Positions 1-9,888 of a DNA stretch of 64,000 nt are shown one piece after another. The stretch spans positions 185,264,115 through 185,328,114 of the forward strand of contig NC_081413.1 of assembly GCF_030272615.1 (NCBI RefSeq), in the 5' to 3' direction. The stretch's first letter is position 1. Every line of letters begins with the position of its first letter. The notes below the pieces were generated by a model. The model saw nothing but the letters and a program-made list of their open reading frames with translations, was not told the DNA's origin and ran no database searches. The position numbers were made by a program, and so were the translations under genes. The stretch comes from Cryptomeria japonica. Its lineage: Eukaryota > Streptophyta > Pinopsida > Cupressales > Cupressaceae.

Positions 1-117
1 TCCTGATATTAAATAATTACTGAAAATTTTGAATTTCTTTCTTGTAAATGAATGCTTTAAATAAAAGGTTACTTTATTATAAGTATGATTTCTTAATTGA
101 GATTACTCTAAAAACAC
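1..117. repeat. AT-rich direct repeat, copy 1
   Basis: This stretch matches 608-738 by eye: both read through a gaaaattttga core, an aaaggtta block and the run ataagtatgatttcttaatt, and both end at a gatt. The two copies flank the gene fragment at 77-566, and this copy may begin before the window. Repeat or intron origin cannot be told from the sequence. Confidence 0.6.
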
Positions 118-566
118 CCGATTCCTCAAATTTGATATAATTTGATCTTGTGCGATGAGAATCCCAAACAAAAGTCCATAATTGAATAGATTGATCCTCC
201 CCTTTCTTGTTTCTAATGTTAAGCCTCAATTCCTTGAGCCACATACCCCTAAAATATCCATAGAATAAGATTAAATGCATCAATAATGAGTAAAACTTAA
301 AATTAGGGCAACTATTATCCCCGAGGCTCAAAAAAACCTCATGCAATATCTCCACCAAATATGACTTATAATCAAATGGCCTAGGTTCATACATTTGAAT
401 GTCTGAAGCTAAAACTTGTTGATTCCCAAAACCATAGATTGGAAATCAAAGAGGTTTGCCATTTCTTTTAATTACTTCTATCACTTTATCAAATTCTCCG
501 ACGCTTAAGGCTTCAAATCCAAATATGATGATAAAAATCTTTTCTATAGCAAATTTTAAGACTTAG
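77..566 (-). pseudogene. Fragment A of an unrecognised multicopy gene family
   Basis: Read on the minus strand, an open frame of about 160 codons with one internal stop (in the FPIYGFGNQQ region) runs from about 566 to 77. Its centre aligns with the middle of the larger copy at 1562-4402: both have a VLASDIQMYEPRPF block, then a FYS-L-HL-LFYG block and a Q-LWT-WDS block. The match fails at about position 118, where the AT-rich repeat begins. I do not recognise the function; no catalytic motif is visible. The fragment lacks both ends of the family protein, so it is a truncated copy. The same family appears again at 5891-6296. Confidence 0.6.
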
Positions 567-607
567 TGATCTCTCAAGATGGCAAATGGCTCTCAAGAAC
601 AATTAGA

Positions 608-738
608 TTATAATTTTTACTTATTGAAAATTTTGAGTTTCTTACTTGTAAATGGATTCCTTATATAAAAGGTTATTTTGTGTTTAATTTATAAGTATGA
701 TTTCTTAATTGAGATTTCTCTTAAAAATATCTGATTAA
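608..738. repeat. AT-rich direct repeat, copy 2
   Basis: Second copy of the repeat at 1-117, in the same orientation and about 600 bp away. Its right edge (ctgatt) matches the edge where copy 1 meets the coding fragment. Together the copies bracket fragment A. Confidence 0.6.
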
Positions 739-1561
739 ATTATCTTTAAATCAATAGAAAACCAGTGTCTTTATCCCTTATCGATTTCTTATCAATTCAA
801 TTGAAAAATTCTATGTATAACCCTGGAGACAGTCTTATTAAACTTGTTTTTTAAAACAAGACCATCACTTCAAAGGAATCTACATGAATTATAATTCAAA
901 TGTAATATTGCATTTAGTCTTATTGAATTTAACTTTGCTTTGAAAGACCAATAAGACAATGTGAAGTTTGACAACCAATCCTGCAAACTGAAACCTAATT
1001 CAAATTATAATAACATGAGATAGCACATTGAAACAATCTAATTGAATAGATTTATCATAGGGAACTAATCGAACAATTGAAAAGATAGATACCATCGAAG
1101 ATATAGAATATGTGATCTTTATATTGAAATAAGCATAAGATAATCAATTGGCTTCAGTATAGCGTAATGTCATTTGCCTATTTTGGCATTTCTAGAAAAC
1201 AAACTTCAAAAAGGACTTGCATAAAATACATCTTGCACGGAATGATCATGAATGTCTTCTCATTAAAAGGATCCCATATAAATAGATGAGGATTCAATTC
1301 CAAAATAAAAGGGCACACCCTTTCATTTGGAATTAAACTAAGATAGACTTAAACTCTTAACTAAAAACTAACTGACTAAAACTAACTTAACTACTAGACA
1401 TATTACATAAAAGCATTGAAGATAACATTTGGAAATATTTGAAAATAATTTCAATCCCCAAGTATCTCGCCACATTTCTGAATATGCTCCAAGTACTTTT
1501 CTGATTTGTAGGTGTCTGCATCATGGATTAGGTCCCTGACAACAATCTCCCATGTGACAAA
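739..1561. other. AT-rich sequence without a gene
   Basis: No coding frame is convincing here. The stretch lies just downstream of the stop of the minus-strand pseudogene at 1562-4402 and may be its 3' flank. One perfect palindrome with 8-bp arms (CTTGTTTT, TT spacer, AAAACAAG) sits at 843-860. Confidence 0.6.
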
Positions 1562-4402
1562 TTATTCCATCTGTGTAATTGTTTCCTTCAAATCAATTCC
1601 ATCTGATTGGGCAGCATTAAGGGCAGCACTAAGTAGATTTTGGCATTCTAAAATCCACTTGTCTTTATCCTTGACTTCTCCCCTATGATTAGTTAGCACT
1701 GGGATACCATGCTCGACTATGTCTTTACATTCATCATATTCAGTTTGTAACTCTGCATCAAATTTTCCATGTTTTGCAAGGATCCTTTTTATCTTCTCAA
1801 TTTCTTTAGCATCTATCCTTTCCAAAGTCTTGTCATGTAGTTTGGTTCCCAATCTGTTCTTTCTCCTATTATGTGATATAGCATTGTCCATATCCTTTTG
1901 AAAAACAACCCAGAACTCTTCCAAATATCCTTTCAAATTTTTAAATCTTTTATTCAATAGAAATGAGGCAGTATCAACTCTTACATTCTGCATTTGTTTA
2001 AGAATTCTCTGATTTCTTTTTGCAACTCTTCACATTTCTTTTTCCATTTCAAATTATAAGGGGAAAGTATCATTTGCATAGATTGTCCACTTCTTCTTAT
2101 GGTTTCCTCATACAATCCTTTGTGTTGATCTCTTTCCCTTACTGTTCTAATTATTTGTGCTCTATTAAACTTCAAAATGTCGATTCCAATGTCTACTGAA
2201 ACAATGGGATCAATTTCCCCAACTTTCAATTTCATCATATGGCCAAATGCTTTATCCACATCAACAATTTTATTCCTTTAGGATAAAATTCCCATAGCAG
2301 TAAGGCTTCCTCATCTTGGTCAAACCTAGATCCAATAAACACATCATTTACTCCTTGAATGTCCAATTTGAAATCCTTGTTGTCAGAGTGTAATAGACTG
2401 TCAAAAATAAAAGATGCACTCAAATCCCATCCCGGAAACATAATTACTCCAACTTTTGCAAGTAATTGCCTCCCTTTTGGGGGAGTCATTGCAACCAAAT
2501 CTACTTCTATATCCTCCTTTAACCTTTTCAACAACTCTGCTTCATTTTTAGGTGTTATATGTGGGATAGATTCCCTCAACCTTTTGCCTTTGAAATTATA
2601 AAGAAAAGATTTAAATTCTTTAGATTTCACAAATACATCATCTGCTACAAAAGTAGAATGTTCTTCTAATCTTGAATCTGCACGAGTCTCCATCTTAGTC
2701 ACAATTTCCTCATTTTTATTTGGTTCATCTTCTTGTTCCTTTTCTCAATATCTAGAAACAACTTCATGCTCATCTGGTTCACTTTTTGACATCTCTTCTT
2801 TTGTCTCCATTTCCATCAACCTTTGTTTATTTTCTTCCAACTCTCTATTCAAATTATCAATTACCTCTTTTTCTTTTGCATCTTCCATATTTTTGAAGAT
2901 GTCTTTAGCTTCCAAACTCAAGTGCAAATAATCTCCTAGATTTTTTCTTTTCTTACAGGAGTGGATGTACCCCTCTGGATCATAGTTTTTTCTTGCAATA
3001 TGTTCAAACAAATTATACTCCTCCATTAAATTTCTATCAATGATTTAATATGCCTTTGTAGAAACAATAGTTAAATCTCCTAAACTAAGAGTTCTAGGCA
3101 AGAAAGTCTGCTTATGTTGATCTCCAAAGTGTTTATCATTTGAGACACTTAATTGTCATACAATCTCCAAATATGCTATTCTATCAGGAACACATTTTTG
3201 TAACATGTATGGGATTCCTTCAAATCCATAGATCCTAAAACAAGTAAAGTTCTAGTGCACGTACCAATCTCTCCAATTATGATTCACAATTTGCCTATCA
3301 TCAAAATCTTTCGGCCTTAAAAATGCCTTAATCTCATTTGAAATTGTTCCATCACAAGGAAATCTGTACATCCTGTTTAATGGTTTCACTATCCACTCTT
3401 CAAATTTTATGTAGTTTGATTTCACCTAACAAGAGTCCCAAATAGAAGTCCATAATTGAACCGGTTGTTCCTCCCCTTCCCTATTTCTGGTATTAAGCAC
3501 TAACTCCTTGGGCCACATACCCCTGAAACGTCCATAGAATAATACTAAATGTATCAAAAATGAATAAAACTTGAGATTAGGGCTTTTGTTATCCCTAAGG
3601 TTCAGGAAACCCTCATGTAACTTTTCTACCAAATAAGAGGCATAACCAAATGGTCTGGGCTCATACATTTGGATATCTGAGGCTAAGACTAACAACCCAG
3701 TACTCATTAGATTAGGAACATCAACTCCTCCTAACTACCCACATGACATATAAGTATATTGTAGGTAATGTCTAAATAACTCAATGTTGAATGGTGGCCT
3801 ATCCTATTTTGTCAGTATACCTACCTCCTTCTTATGGATATCTAACTTCCACCCAGTATATGTTGTATCTATTCTGAGGTATTCTTCTTCCAACTTTCTG
3901 AAAGACAAGGGTTTATCTAGGTTGGGATCTAGGTTAAATACTTCATTCAGTGTACCAACAAAAAACCTAATAAAGGCATCTCCATTAGGGGCCTGAATAT
4001 ACCTCCCCATTTAATTATAGTTTTTCACTAGGGTTTCTACAATTTCACACTTACAAACACATTTGGGACAATCATCTTACCCAAATTGGTCTTCCATGGG
4101 TTGCATAGTTCCATTTCCTTGTCTCTTCTTAGGTAGTGAAAAAGGAAAAATTTGTATCCTCTCACTTTGGTCCACACATCTCTAATATTTTTTTATTTAT
4201 CTTCTAGTTGGTCCCTCCACGGAAAATGTTGTTTCGATCTTCTGGACTTAGGGCTTGGTGCTTAGATTTGTTGTATCATATCTTGGTTCAATCTTCAAAT
4301 CGAGGCTTCCTCTTCTTTCTTATATTTATTAGCCCTAGATTCAAAGCTTTTTGTCGCTCTTTTCTTCCCTATGGAACTTGAAGCCTCTATTTTTGGAGTC
4401 AT
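1562..4402 (-). pseudogene. Near full-length copy (B) of an unrecognised ~945-codon family
   Basis: On the minus strand a decayed but collinear coding region starts at an ATG at 4402 (MTPKIEASSS, a Lys/Arg-rich N-terminus) and ends at the stop at 1562. From 4010 to 2235 it stays in one frame, interrupted only by stops; frame changes are needed near 4040, 2260 and 1990. Blocks in order are MGRYIQAPNGDAFIRF, the VLASDIQMYEPRPF block, a WDS-x-KFEEW block, a Lys/Glu-rich charged segment around 2880-2750 that could form a coiled coil, a block with VAMTPPKGRQLLAKVG, and a charged helical C-terminus. No intron-like gap is seen relative to the other copies. I cannot name a function. Being intronless, repeated and among transposons, it could be an element-encoded ORF rather than a host gene. 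Confidence 0.55.
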
Positions 4403-5890
4403 ACTTTTTTCTCTAACTCTCAGGAATTCAATTCTATGTTCTATCAATTGATTTGTTGTGTAAAAATTGTTTCAATAAATATTGATTATATACCCAATAC
4501 ATCCGCATACAGCTTTGTAATAATGGCCCTCTCATAAATCTACCTCGTGTGAACCATAAATCTACCTGATGCAAGCATTTAATAAAATCTCATTGTTTCA
4601 GTTTTAAATTCTGATATGACAATAACTCATAGGTGTATGTCTCTCCAATGAAACTTCATCTTTGGTGCAATCAACAAAATCCCTTTTCCTTTTAGAAACT
4701 TTATCTTTCATGTCGAGGTAACATAAGCTGATGACACTCCTTCTGCTTTATCGGTATATGTCAACCCAATACTATCATCGGGCATCGGGGCAACTTCAAA
4801 TGTGTCATGGCAACAAGCATAGTTTTTTTGATAACCTTTTCCTTTGGCATAACTTTATCACTACATCATGTTCCATCGGCTTAATATTTCTCGATGATCT
4901 TCTAACCAATCACTTCATTGGGCATCGGGGAGACATAAAATGACAGATCCCGACTCCTTTGGCTACAACGATGATCTTTCTTCATTATAACCTTCACTGA
5001 TGCACTTTTATCCTTGGTTTTGTTCATCAGGATAAGTCTTATAGATAGCCTCAATGACTATCAGCAAGAAATATTTTTCCTTTGCCGCCAGTGTATGTTT
5101 CTCCGATGACCATAATCAGTATATGTTTCCCCAATCTACTTGACTTCCTTGGCTCCTTGGCAATGATTGATGCAACTTCCACTGATGCATCTAACTTTGT
5201 CTTATCATGCTTATACATCAGTATATAATATCCCAACCATGCACTACTCATTTTGTCTAAGTGTTTTCATCGGGATAACTTTGGCCGATAGTACAAGTTT
5301 CAATTATTTGCAACTTTTACTTCATCTTATGGATACAAGTGTTTATAATATTCTTAATGGATTCAATATAAACTGAACAAAACCTCTAACACACATAGGA
5401 GCTTTGTTGTTTCTTGCCATGATCTCTGAGATTCTTTTTGAAATATACACTTGAGTAAAATTTGTCAAAATGAAAACTCATTCATGTCCATCACATGTCC
5501 CCACTTCAACAGGATCTTGATAGTCATTTGATAAGTAACCCTGATCACTTTTGTATTTTTGATCACTCTAAGAAATGTATGATAAGCTCCCTATCCTTTA
5601 ATCTATACCCTGAAAGGATATTTATCTACCTTGTCTTATCTCAGTGACACCCTCAAGTTGCCCAATTGATGGTTAATTTTTAGGAGCCAAATCACAGGTG
5701 GATGGGAACTCATGATGTGAGATCATTCCTGCACATAAAAACCAGTAGAACTGTTCTGATGATAAAAAGTGTACATCATAAAGGTTCCTTCAAGGACGTA
5801 AATCAAAAGTAAAGATATAAAGATGCAACAACACAAGCTCTAAATAGTATTTCTAAGAGCATAATTAAATTGAAAATTTATGTGCTAACA
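4403..5890. other. Non-coding stretch rich in CATCGG/GATGA words
   Basis: Upstream of pseudogene B I see no gene. Between about 4730 and 5320 short words such as catcgggg, atcgggata, ccgatga and cactgatgca recur. A similar vocabulary appears at 22730-23480, which suggests the same old repeat family, but I could not align the two directly. Confidence 0.4.
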
Positions 5891-6296
5891 AAACTAATGG
5901 CCCAATACTCGTGAGGTCTGGAACCTCAACACCTCCTAACTGCCCACAAGACATATAGGTGTACTGAAGGTAATGTTTGAACAAATCAATGCTAAAAGGT
6001 GGCCCGTTCTATTTTGTAAGCTCTCCTACTTCTTCTTTATGGACAACTAGTTTCCACCCAAGGTATGTAGTGTCCATTCTTTGATATTCCTCTTCCAATT
6101 CCCCAATAGACAGGGGTTTATCAAAACCAGAATATAGGTTGAACAATTCATTTATAGTGTTTATTAAAAACCTTATGAAGGCTTCTCCATTTGGAGTCTG
6201 AATGTATCTACCCATAGAATTATAATTTCTCACTAGAATCTCTAAAACTTTCCAATTTACAAAAACATAAGGGATAATTATCTTACCTAGATTTGT
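5891..6296 (-). pseudogene. Fragment C of the same unrecognised family
   Basis: Minus-strand coding remnant matching the 4090-3690 part of copy B. It has an NLGKIIIPYVFVN block, then VRNYNSMGRYIQTPNGEAFIRF-like sequence, the LEEEYQRMDTTYLGWKL block, one stop, and a YLQYTYMSCGQLGG block. The frame across the MGRYIQ junction is intact here but broken in B, so C shows the original reading. Homology to B stops at about 5895, the same family position where fragment A begins. It is cut at both ends. Confidence 0.6.
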
Positions 6297-6524
6297 TACT
6301 GTGTTGAATGTTCAATGGTTTTGGTTCATTTTGCAAGTTTTCTATGTTTAAGTATTTCAATTTGGTATATTATACTGAAACATCTTTTCATAACTAACAT
6401 TTCAAGTTCTTTATAACTAGTTCTAAGAAGACTTTCGCACTTGCGACATCGTTTTGCTCATTTTGTGAAGGTTATAGATCAAAGTTTCCATAGCTTGATT
6501 TTTTTTTGCCTATGAAGAAAGATC

Positions 6525-6719
6525 ATGTCAGATAATATCAGCAAAGAACAAAATAAGGAGACAATTGCTAGATTGTGGTCTATCTTGAAAAGAAAAGGTG
6601 ATGGAAAATGTTATTGTCCCTGCAAAAATTGTTTCCCTTGTGAACATGCTTCTACAAGACAGTTCCACATTACAAGTGAATGCATGCATCATTGGTTTTG
6701 TGAGTTTATTTTGTTCTAG
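6525..6719 (+). pseudogene. Possible transposase-associated Cys-rich domain remnant
   Basis: A 64-codon frame contains CYCPCKNC followed about 20 residues later by an HI-x-SEC-x-HHWF segment. This resembles the Cys/His pattern of the plant transposase-associated domain found at the N-terminus of CACTA (En/Spm) transposases, which reads CPCKxC then a His and a Trp. The usual upstream part of that domain is missing, and no transposase follows. The call rests on one short motif. Confidence 0.28.
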
Positions 6720-7688
6720 AATAGACACACTTTCTCTGTTCATTCCTTAACATTTGTTCATTTTGTTTTAGAATAGACACAATGCCTCATTTTGTTCATT
6801 CATTGTTCATTTTGTTTTTATTTTGGTTCAAATTTGAAGAAAGAGCACGCATAAAAGGAGGTGGAACTCCTAGAAACTGACTGTTAAACTAAGTTACTGA
6901 TTGTTCACTAAAACCCCTAGACCCCGATTTTGATTCTACCTGGGTCCTGGTCTGATCTTGATTCCCATTTTATTCCTCCAAGGTCCTTATTAGGTGGCTG
7001 GGTCTTCACACAATTATCAACTAATTTTGCACTTTAACCCATAAGATTACCAACTTACCCTTCAACACTAAGCCCTCTCAAGGGACCAAAACTTGACTTC
7101 AACCTTCCCAACTTGGTTTTCCATTTCCTAGGGTCTTCTCATACCCCCAAAAACATGATTAAACATAATTGAAACTCCCAAATGACTGGTTTATACCCAA
7201 ACCCCAAACTAGGTACCTACTAGGCTTATTTCCCCAATTAGGTCTACAAAACCTATTTTTTGGACTTAACTTCCAAACTTCCCAAAAAACTTGGAAAAAA
7301 AATCATATATTAAGATACCCTTTTCAGAGTTACACAACATATAAAAAATAGTCACACTACTCCTTTGGACCAACTGTACGGAATGATGACTTTTACCCCA
7401 AAACTAGGCGTAATTAAGTCACTTTTACAAAGAAAGTACCCACAAAACTTACAAAAAAGACTCCAAACCAAAAAAAATTCTTGATTTACCTTCCAAAACA
7501 AAGTATTTTCATGCCCGTTCAAAGAGCCATGCTCATTTGTTACCCCAAAACACAAACCCTCATTTCTAGGAACAAAAATTAGGGCCTTCTCAAAATGAAC
7601 CCCACAAACACTTCCAAACCAAACAAAGGTTGTCTCACCTTGCATTAAAAATATATTAATACATTCCATTAGAAAAAAGCATACCCTC
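6720..7688. other. Non-coding stretch, possibly LTR sequence
   Basis: Repeated tgttcattttg words occupy 6740-6830. From about 6890 to 7680 the sequence is rich in ccaaaac and aactt and contains no convincing gene. It adjoins the outer LTR block at 7689 in the place where the R-U5 part of that LTR would be expected, but it does not match the corresponding sequence next to the other LTR. Confidence 0.4.
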
Positions 7689-8149
7689 ATTAGGTAGTTA
7701 GGGTTTGATAATGAAGGAAGCATCTTATTATATAGAAGACAATATATGAAATGGAGGGATAAGATTGAGAGATGTAAAAGAGGTTGGCTATGATTAAAGG
7801 GTAGGTAAAGAAAATAAGAAAATAATAAGAGGGTAGGTAGTGTAGGAATTAAGAGATGAATGACATGTGTCATGGGTAGAAAGGCTAATGAATTAATTAA
7901 ATAAATAAAGATTTAATTAATTAATAGAAGAAGTGAGATCAATTAAATAAATAAAATATTTATTTAATTTAGGGAAAAGAATAATTTAAATAAATAAATA
8001 TTTATTTAAATGAGAAATAAGGCTAGAAGAGGATAAATGAATTAATTAAATAAATAAATATTTATTTAATTAATAGAAGAATTAGGCTAAAGTAATTAAA
8101 TAAATAAAAATATTTATTTAATTAGACATGACAATTTTAGGTGTCTACA
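7689..8149 (-). repeat. 3' LTR block (U3) of the Tat-type element
   Basis: Matches 17713-18160 along its length, including the aattaattaaataaataaa modules and the terminal ggtgtctaca (TGTAGACACC on the minus strand). Homology stops at attaggtagttag. Confidence 0.75.
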
Positions 8150-8165
8150 TTTGCCCCTCTTTGAG
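8150..8165 (-). promoter_or_regulatory. Polypurine tract of the Tat-type element
   Basis: On the minus strand this reads CTCAAAGAGGGGCAAA, immediately followed by the LTR start TGTAGACACC. A polypurine tract at this place primes plus-strand DNA synthesis and fixes the element's orientation. It overlaps an imperfect hairpin, with arms at 8159-8169 and 8184-8194. Confidence 0.75.
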
Positions 8166-8365
8166 ACAATGTAGCTTATCGCGTTGTTTCAAAGAAGATA
8201 ATATAAACTGATACAAAGTTGCCCCAAGATGGGAATGATATGCCCCCTCGAGAGATTGGATGAAAATGTCTGAAAAGATCGCAGACAATCTCTCGATAAG
8301 AAAGAAAGGCTACAAAGGACTGACAAGATAGAGTGATAGAGTCACAGGATAAAGAAGACTGACTC

Positions 8366-8394
8366 GGGCTAGGGCTAGGGCTAGGGCTAGGGTA
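8366..8394. repeat. Short hexamer array (GGGCTA)n
   Basis: Four perfect GGGCTA units followed by GGGTA. This is a simple repeat only distantly like plant telomere repeat (TTTAGGG). Confidence 0.85.
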
Positions 8395-8676
8395 GTCTAT
8401 AAGATAGACCACGAGGGAAATACATCCTCATTTTCATCCACACATCCAAGAGATCAGAGTGTAGAGAGAGAATAGAGCAGCAACAGTCAACAACGATGGC
8501 ATTGGTGCATAGATTCGATCGCGTTCACTGATTTTAGAGGCCAGCAGATGCAGGAGAGCTGGTGAGTACCACAAAACCTCCTTGTACTTTGTCATATTAA
8601 ATTGTTGTCATTAATGCATGATAGGTAGAGCAATAAATGTACTTTTAGGTAATGTCAAAAAAAATGTCAAAAATGT

Positions 8677-8885
8677 CGAGGCGCGTCTGGGTTGGCTAGG
8701 TGAGTCTGTGTTTGTGCCAGGCGCATTTGTGCTGGAAAAAGTGTCTATGCAAAATGCGAGCGCGTCTGCATTGTGCAAGCATGCTTGTGCAATGTGGGCA
8801 TGTCTGTGTAGGACAGGTGCATCTGTGGAGAGCACGCACGTTTGTGTAGTCTGTAAGCATGTTTATGTCATGAAGGCACGTTTAT
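8677..8885. repeat. GC-rich degenerate repeat of a GCRYGTYTGTG motif
   Basis: About nine degenerate occurrences of a core like ggcgcgtctgtgt or agcatgtttatgtc follow each other, mostly 18-22 bp apart. The base composition is clearly more GC-rich than the flanks. It lies upstream of the PMD ORF, on the same strand. Confidence 0.55.
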
Positions 8886-9098
8886 GTCTTCAAGGTCAAA
8901 TCGACAGTTCTGTGATGAACATACACTGTTGACTGGATAAGTTGCTGAGAGGATACACTCAAGCAGGTCCTCTAGGGAAGACTAGGATAGCAGATAGGGC
9001 TAGGATTGACAATTCTATGATAGAATATATGTTGTTAAAAAGGAAACTACTCAAGAGGATTCACTCAAGCAGAGGCCCTAGGATAGGATAGATCAAGG

Positions 9099-9400
9099 CA
9101 CTTTGTGATGAACAGTGAGTACCAAGACATAGTACTTTGTGATGAATAGGGAGTACAAATATGAGCAACACTTTGTGATGAACAGTGAGTGTCACTAGGA
9201 TAAAAGCAACACTTTGTGATGAATAGTGAGTGCAAATGTAAGCAGCACTTTGTGATGAATAGGGAGTGCAAAAACACGTAGTACTTTGTGATTAACAGGG
9301 AGTACCACTAGGATAAAAGAAACACTTTTTGATGAACAGTGAGTGTCACTAGGATAGAAGCAACACTTTGTGATGAACAGTGAGTGTCACTATGACTGAC
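9099..9400. repeat. Minisatellite, eight units of 34-42 bp
   Basis: The core actttgtgatgaacagtgag recurs at about 9100, 9134, 9170, 9211, 9246, 9282, 9324 and 9365, with unit ends alternating between a short form and a longer form that adds cactaggataaaag. It ends about 120 bp before the PMD ORF, so it may lie in that ORF's leader. Confidence 0.85.
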
Positions 9401-9519
9401 ATGATTGCTTTGCTTGACTACAGGAGTACTTGCCTATGCTGGAGTCGTAGGAGAGATTCCCATCGACTCAAAGGTTATGAACAGAGCTGACATTCGAGGA
9501 CAGGGCTACCATTGAGGTT

Positions 9520-9888
9520 ATGGGTCTGAGATATATTCTGTATGTGCCTGAGTTTTGGGTGAACATGGGTTTGCTGACTGCGCTAGCTGAGAGATGGCAT
9601 TCTGAGACATGCACTTTTCATTTTCCTATGGGTGAGATGACAGTCACCTCGGAGGATGTTTACAGGATACTGAGGATACCGATCGACGGGGAGCTGATAC
9701 CCTATGATCGAGATGGGGATAGGGATGCACTAAGACAATTTTTCCAGGATCTGAGATTGGAGATGAGGGCTGGACACATGGCTTGGGATACCATGACACA
9801 GATAGGATTGGTGCTACCAGCGGTACTGGCAGGAGTGATCAGTGGGTTCCTCTTTCTAGACAGGGTAACACGAGGGTTGGCTATGTAG
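9520..9888 (+). CDS. Plant mobile domain (PMD) protein, truncated, antisense inside Tat element
   Basis: A 122-codon ORF on the strand opposite to gag and pol. After a predicted helical start (LRYILYVPEFWVNMGLLTAL) it reads ERWHSETCTFHFPMGEMTVT, then EDVYRILRIPIDGE. This is the typical beginning of the aminotransferase-like plant mobile domain: a Trp-x-Glu-Thr, then TFH-P-GEMT, then ED-x4-L-x-I/L-P-x-DG. PMD proteins such as the MAIN/MAIL family exist as host genes and as transposon-carried versions; their biochemical role is not settled. The usual domain is more than 300 residues, so this copy is C-terminally truncated. The frame is also open upstream of the ATG back to 9481, so the true start is unsure. 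The eight-unit minisatellite lies just upstream. Confidence 0.75.
   Translation: MGLRYILYVPEFWVNMGLLTALAERWHSETCTFHFPMGEMTVTSEDVYRILRIPIDGELIPYDRDGDRDALRQFFQDLRLEMRAGHMAWDTMTQIGLVLPAVLAGVISGFLFLDRVTRGLAM

Noticed and set aside
7352-7873. 173-codon minus-strand frame
   Set aside because: It crosses the edge of the LTR block at 7689, is rich in Leu/Phe/Ser from T-rich sequence and shows no family motif.
8366-8394. Interstitial telomere repeat
   Set aside because: The unit is GGGCTA, not TTTAGGG, and only four copies are present.
9099-9400. CRISPR array
   Set aside because: The repeats are direct and degenerate without unique spacers, in a plant-type transposon context; this is a minisatellite.
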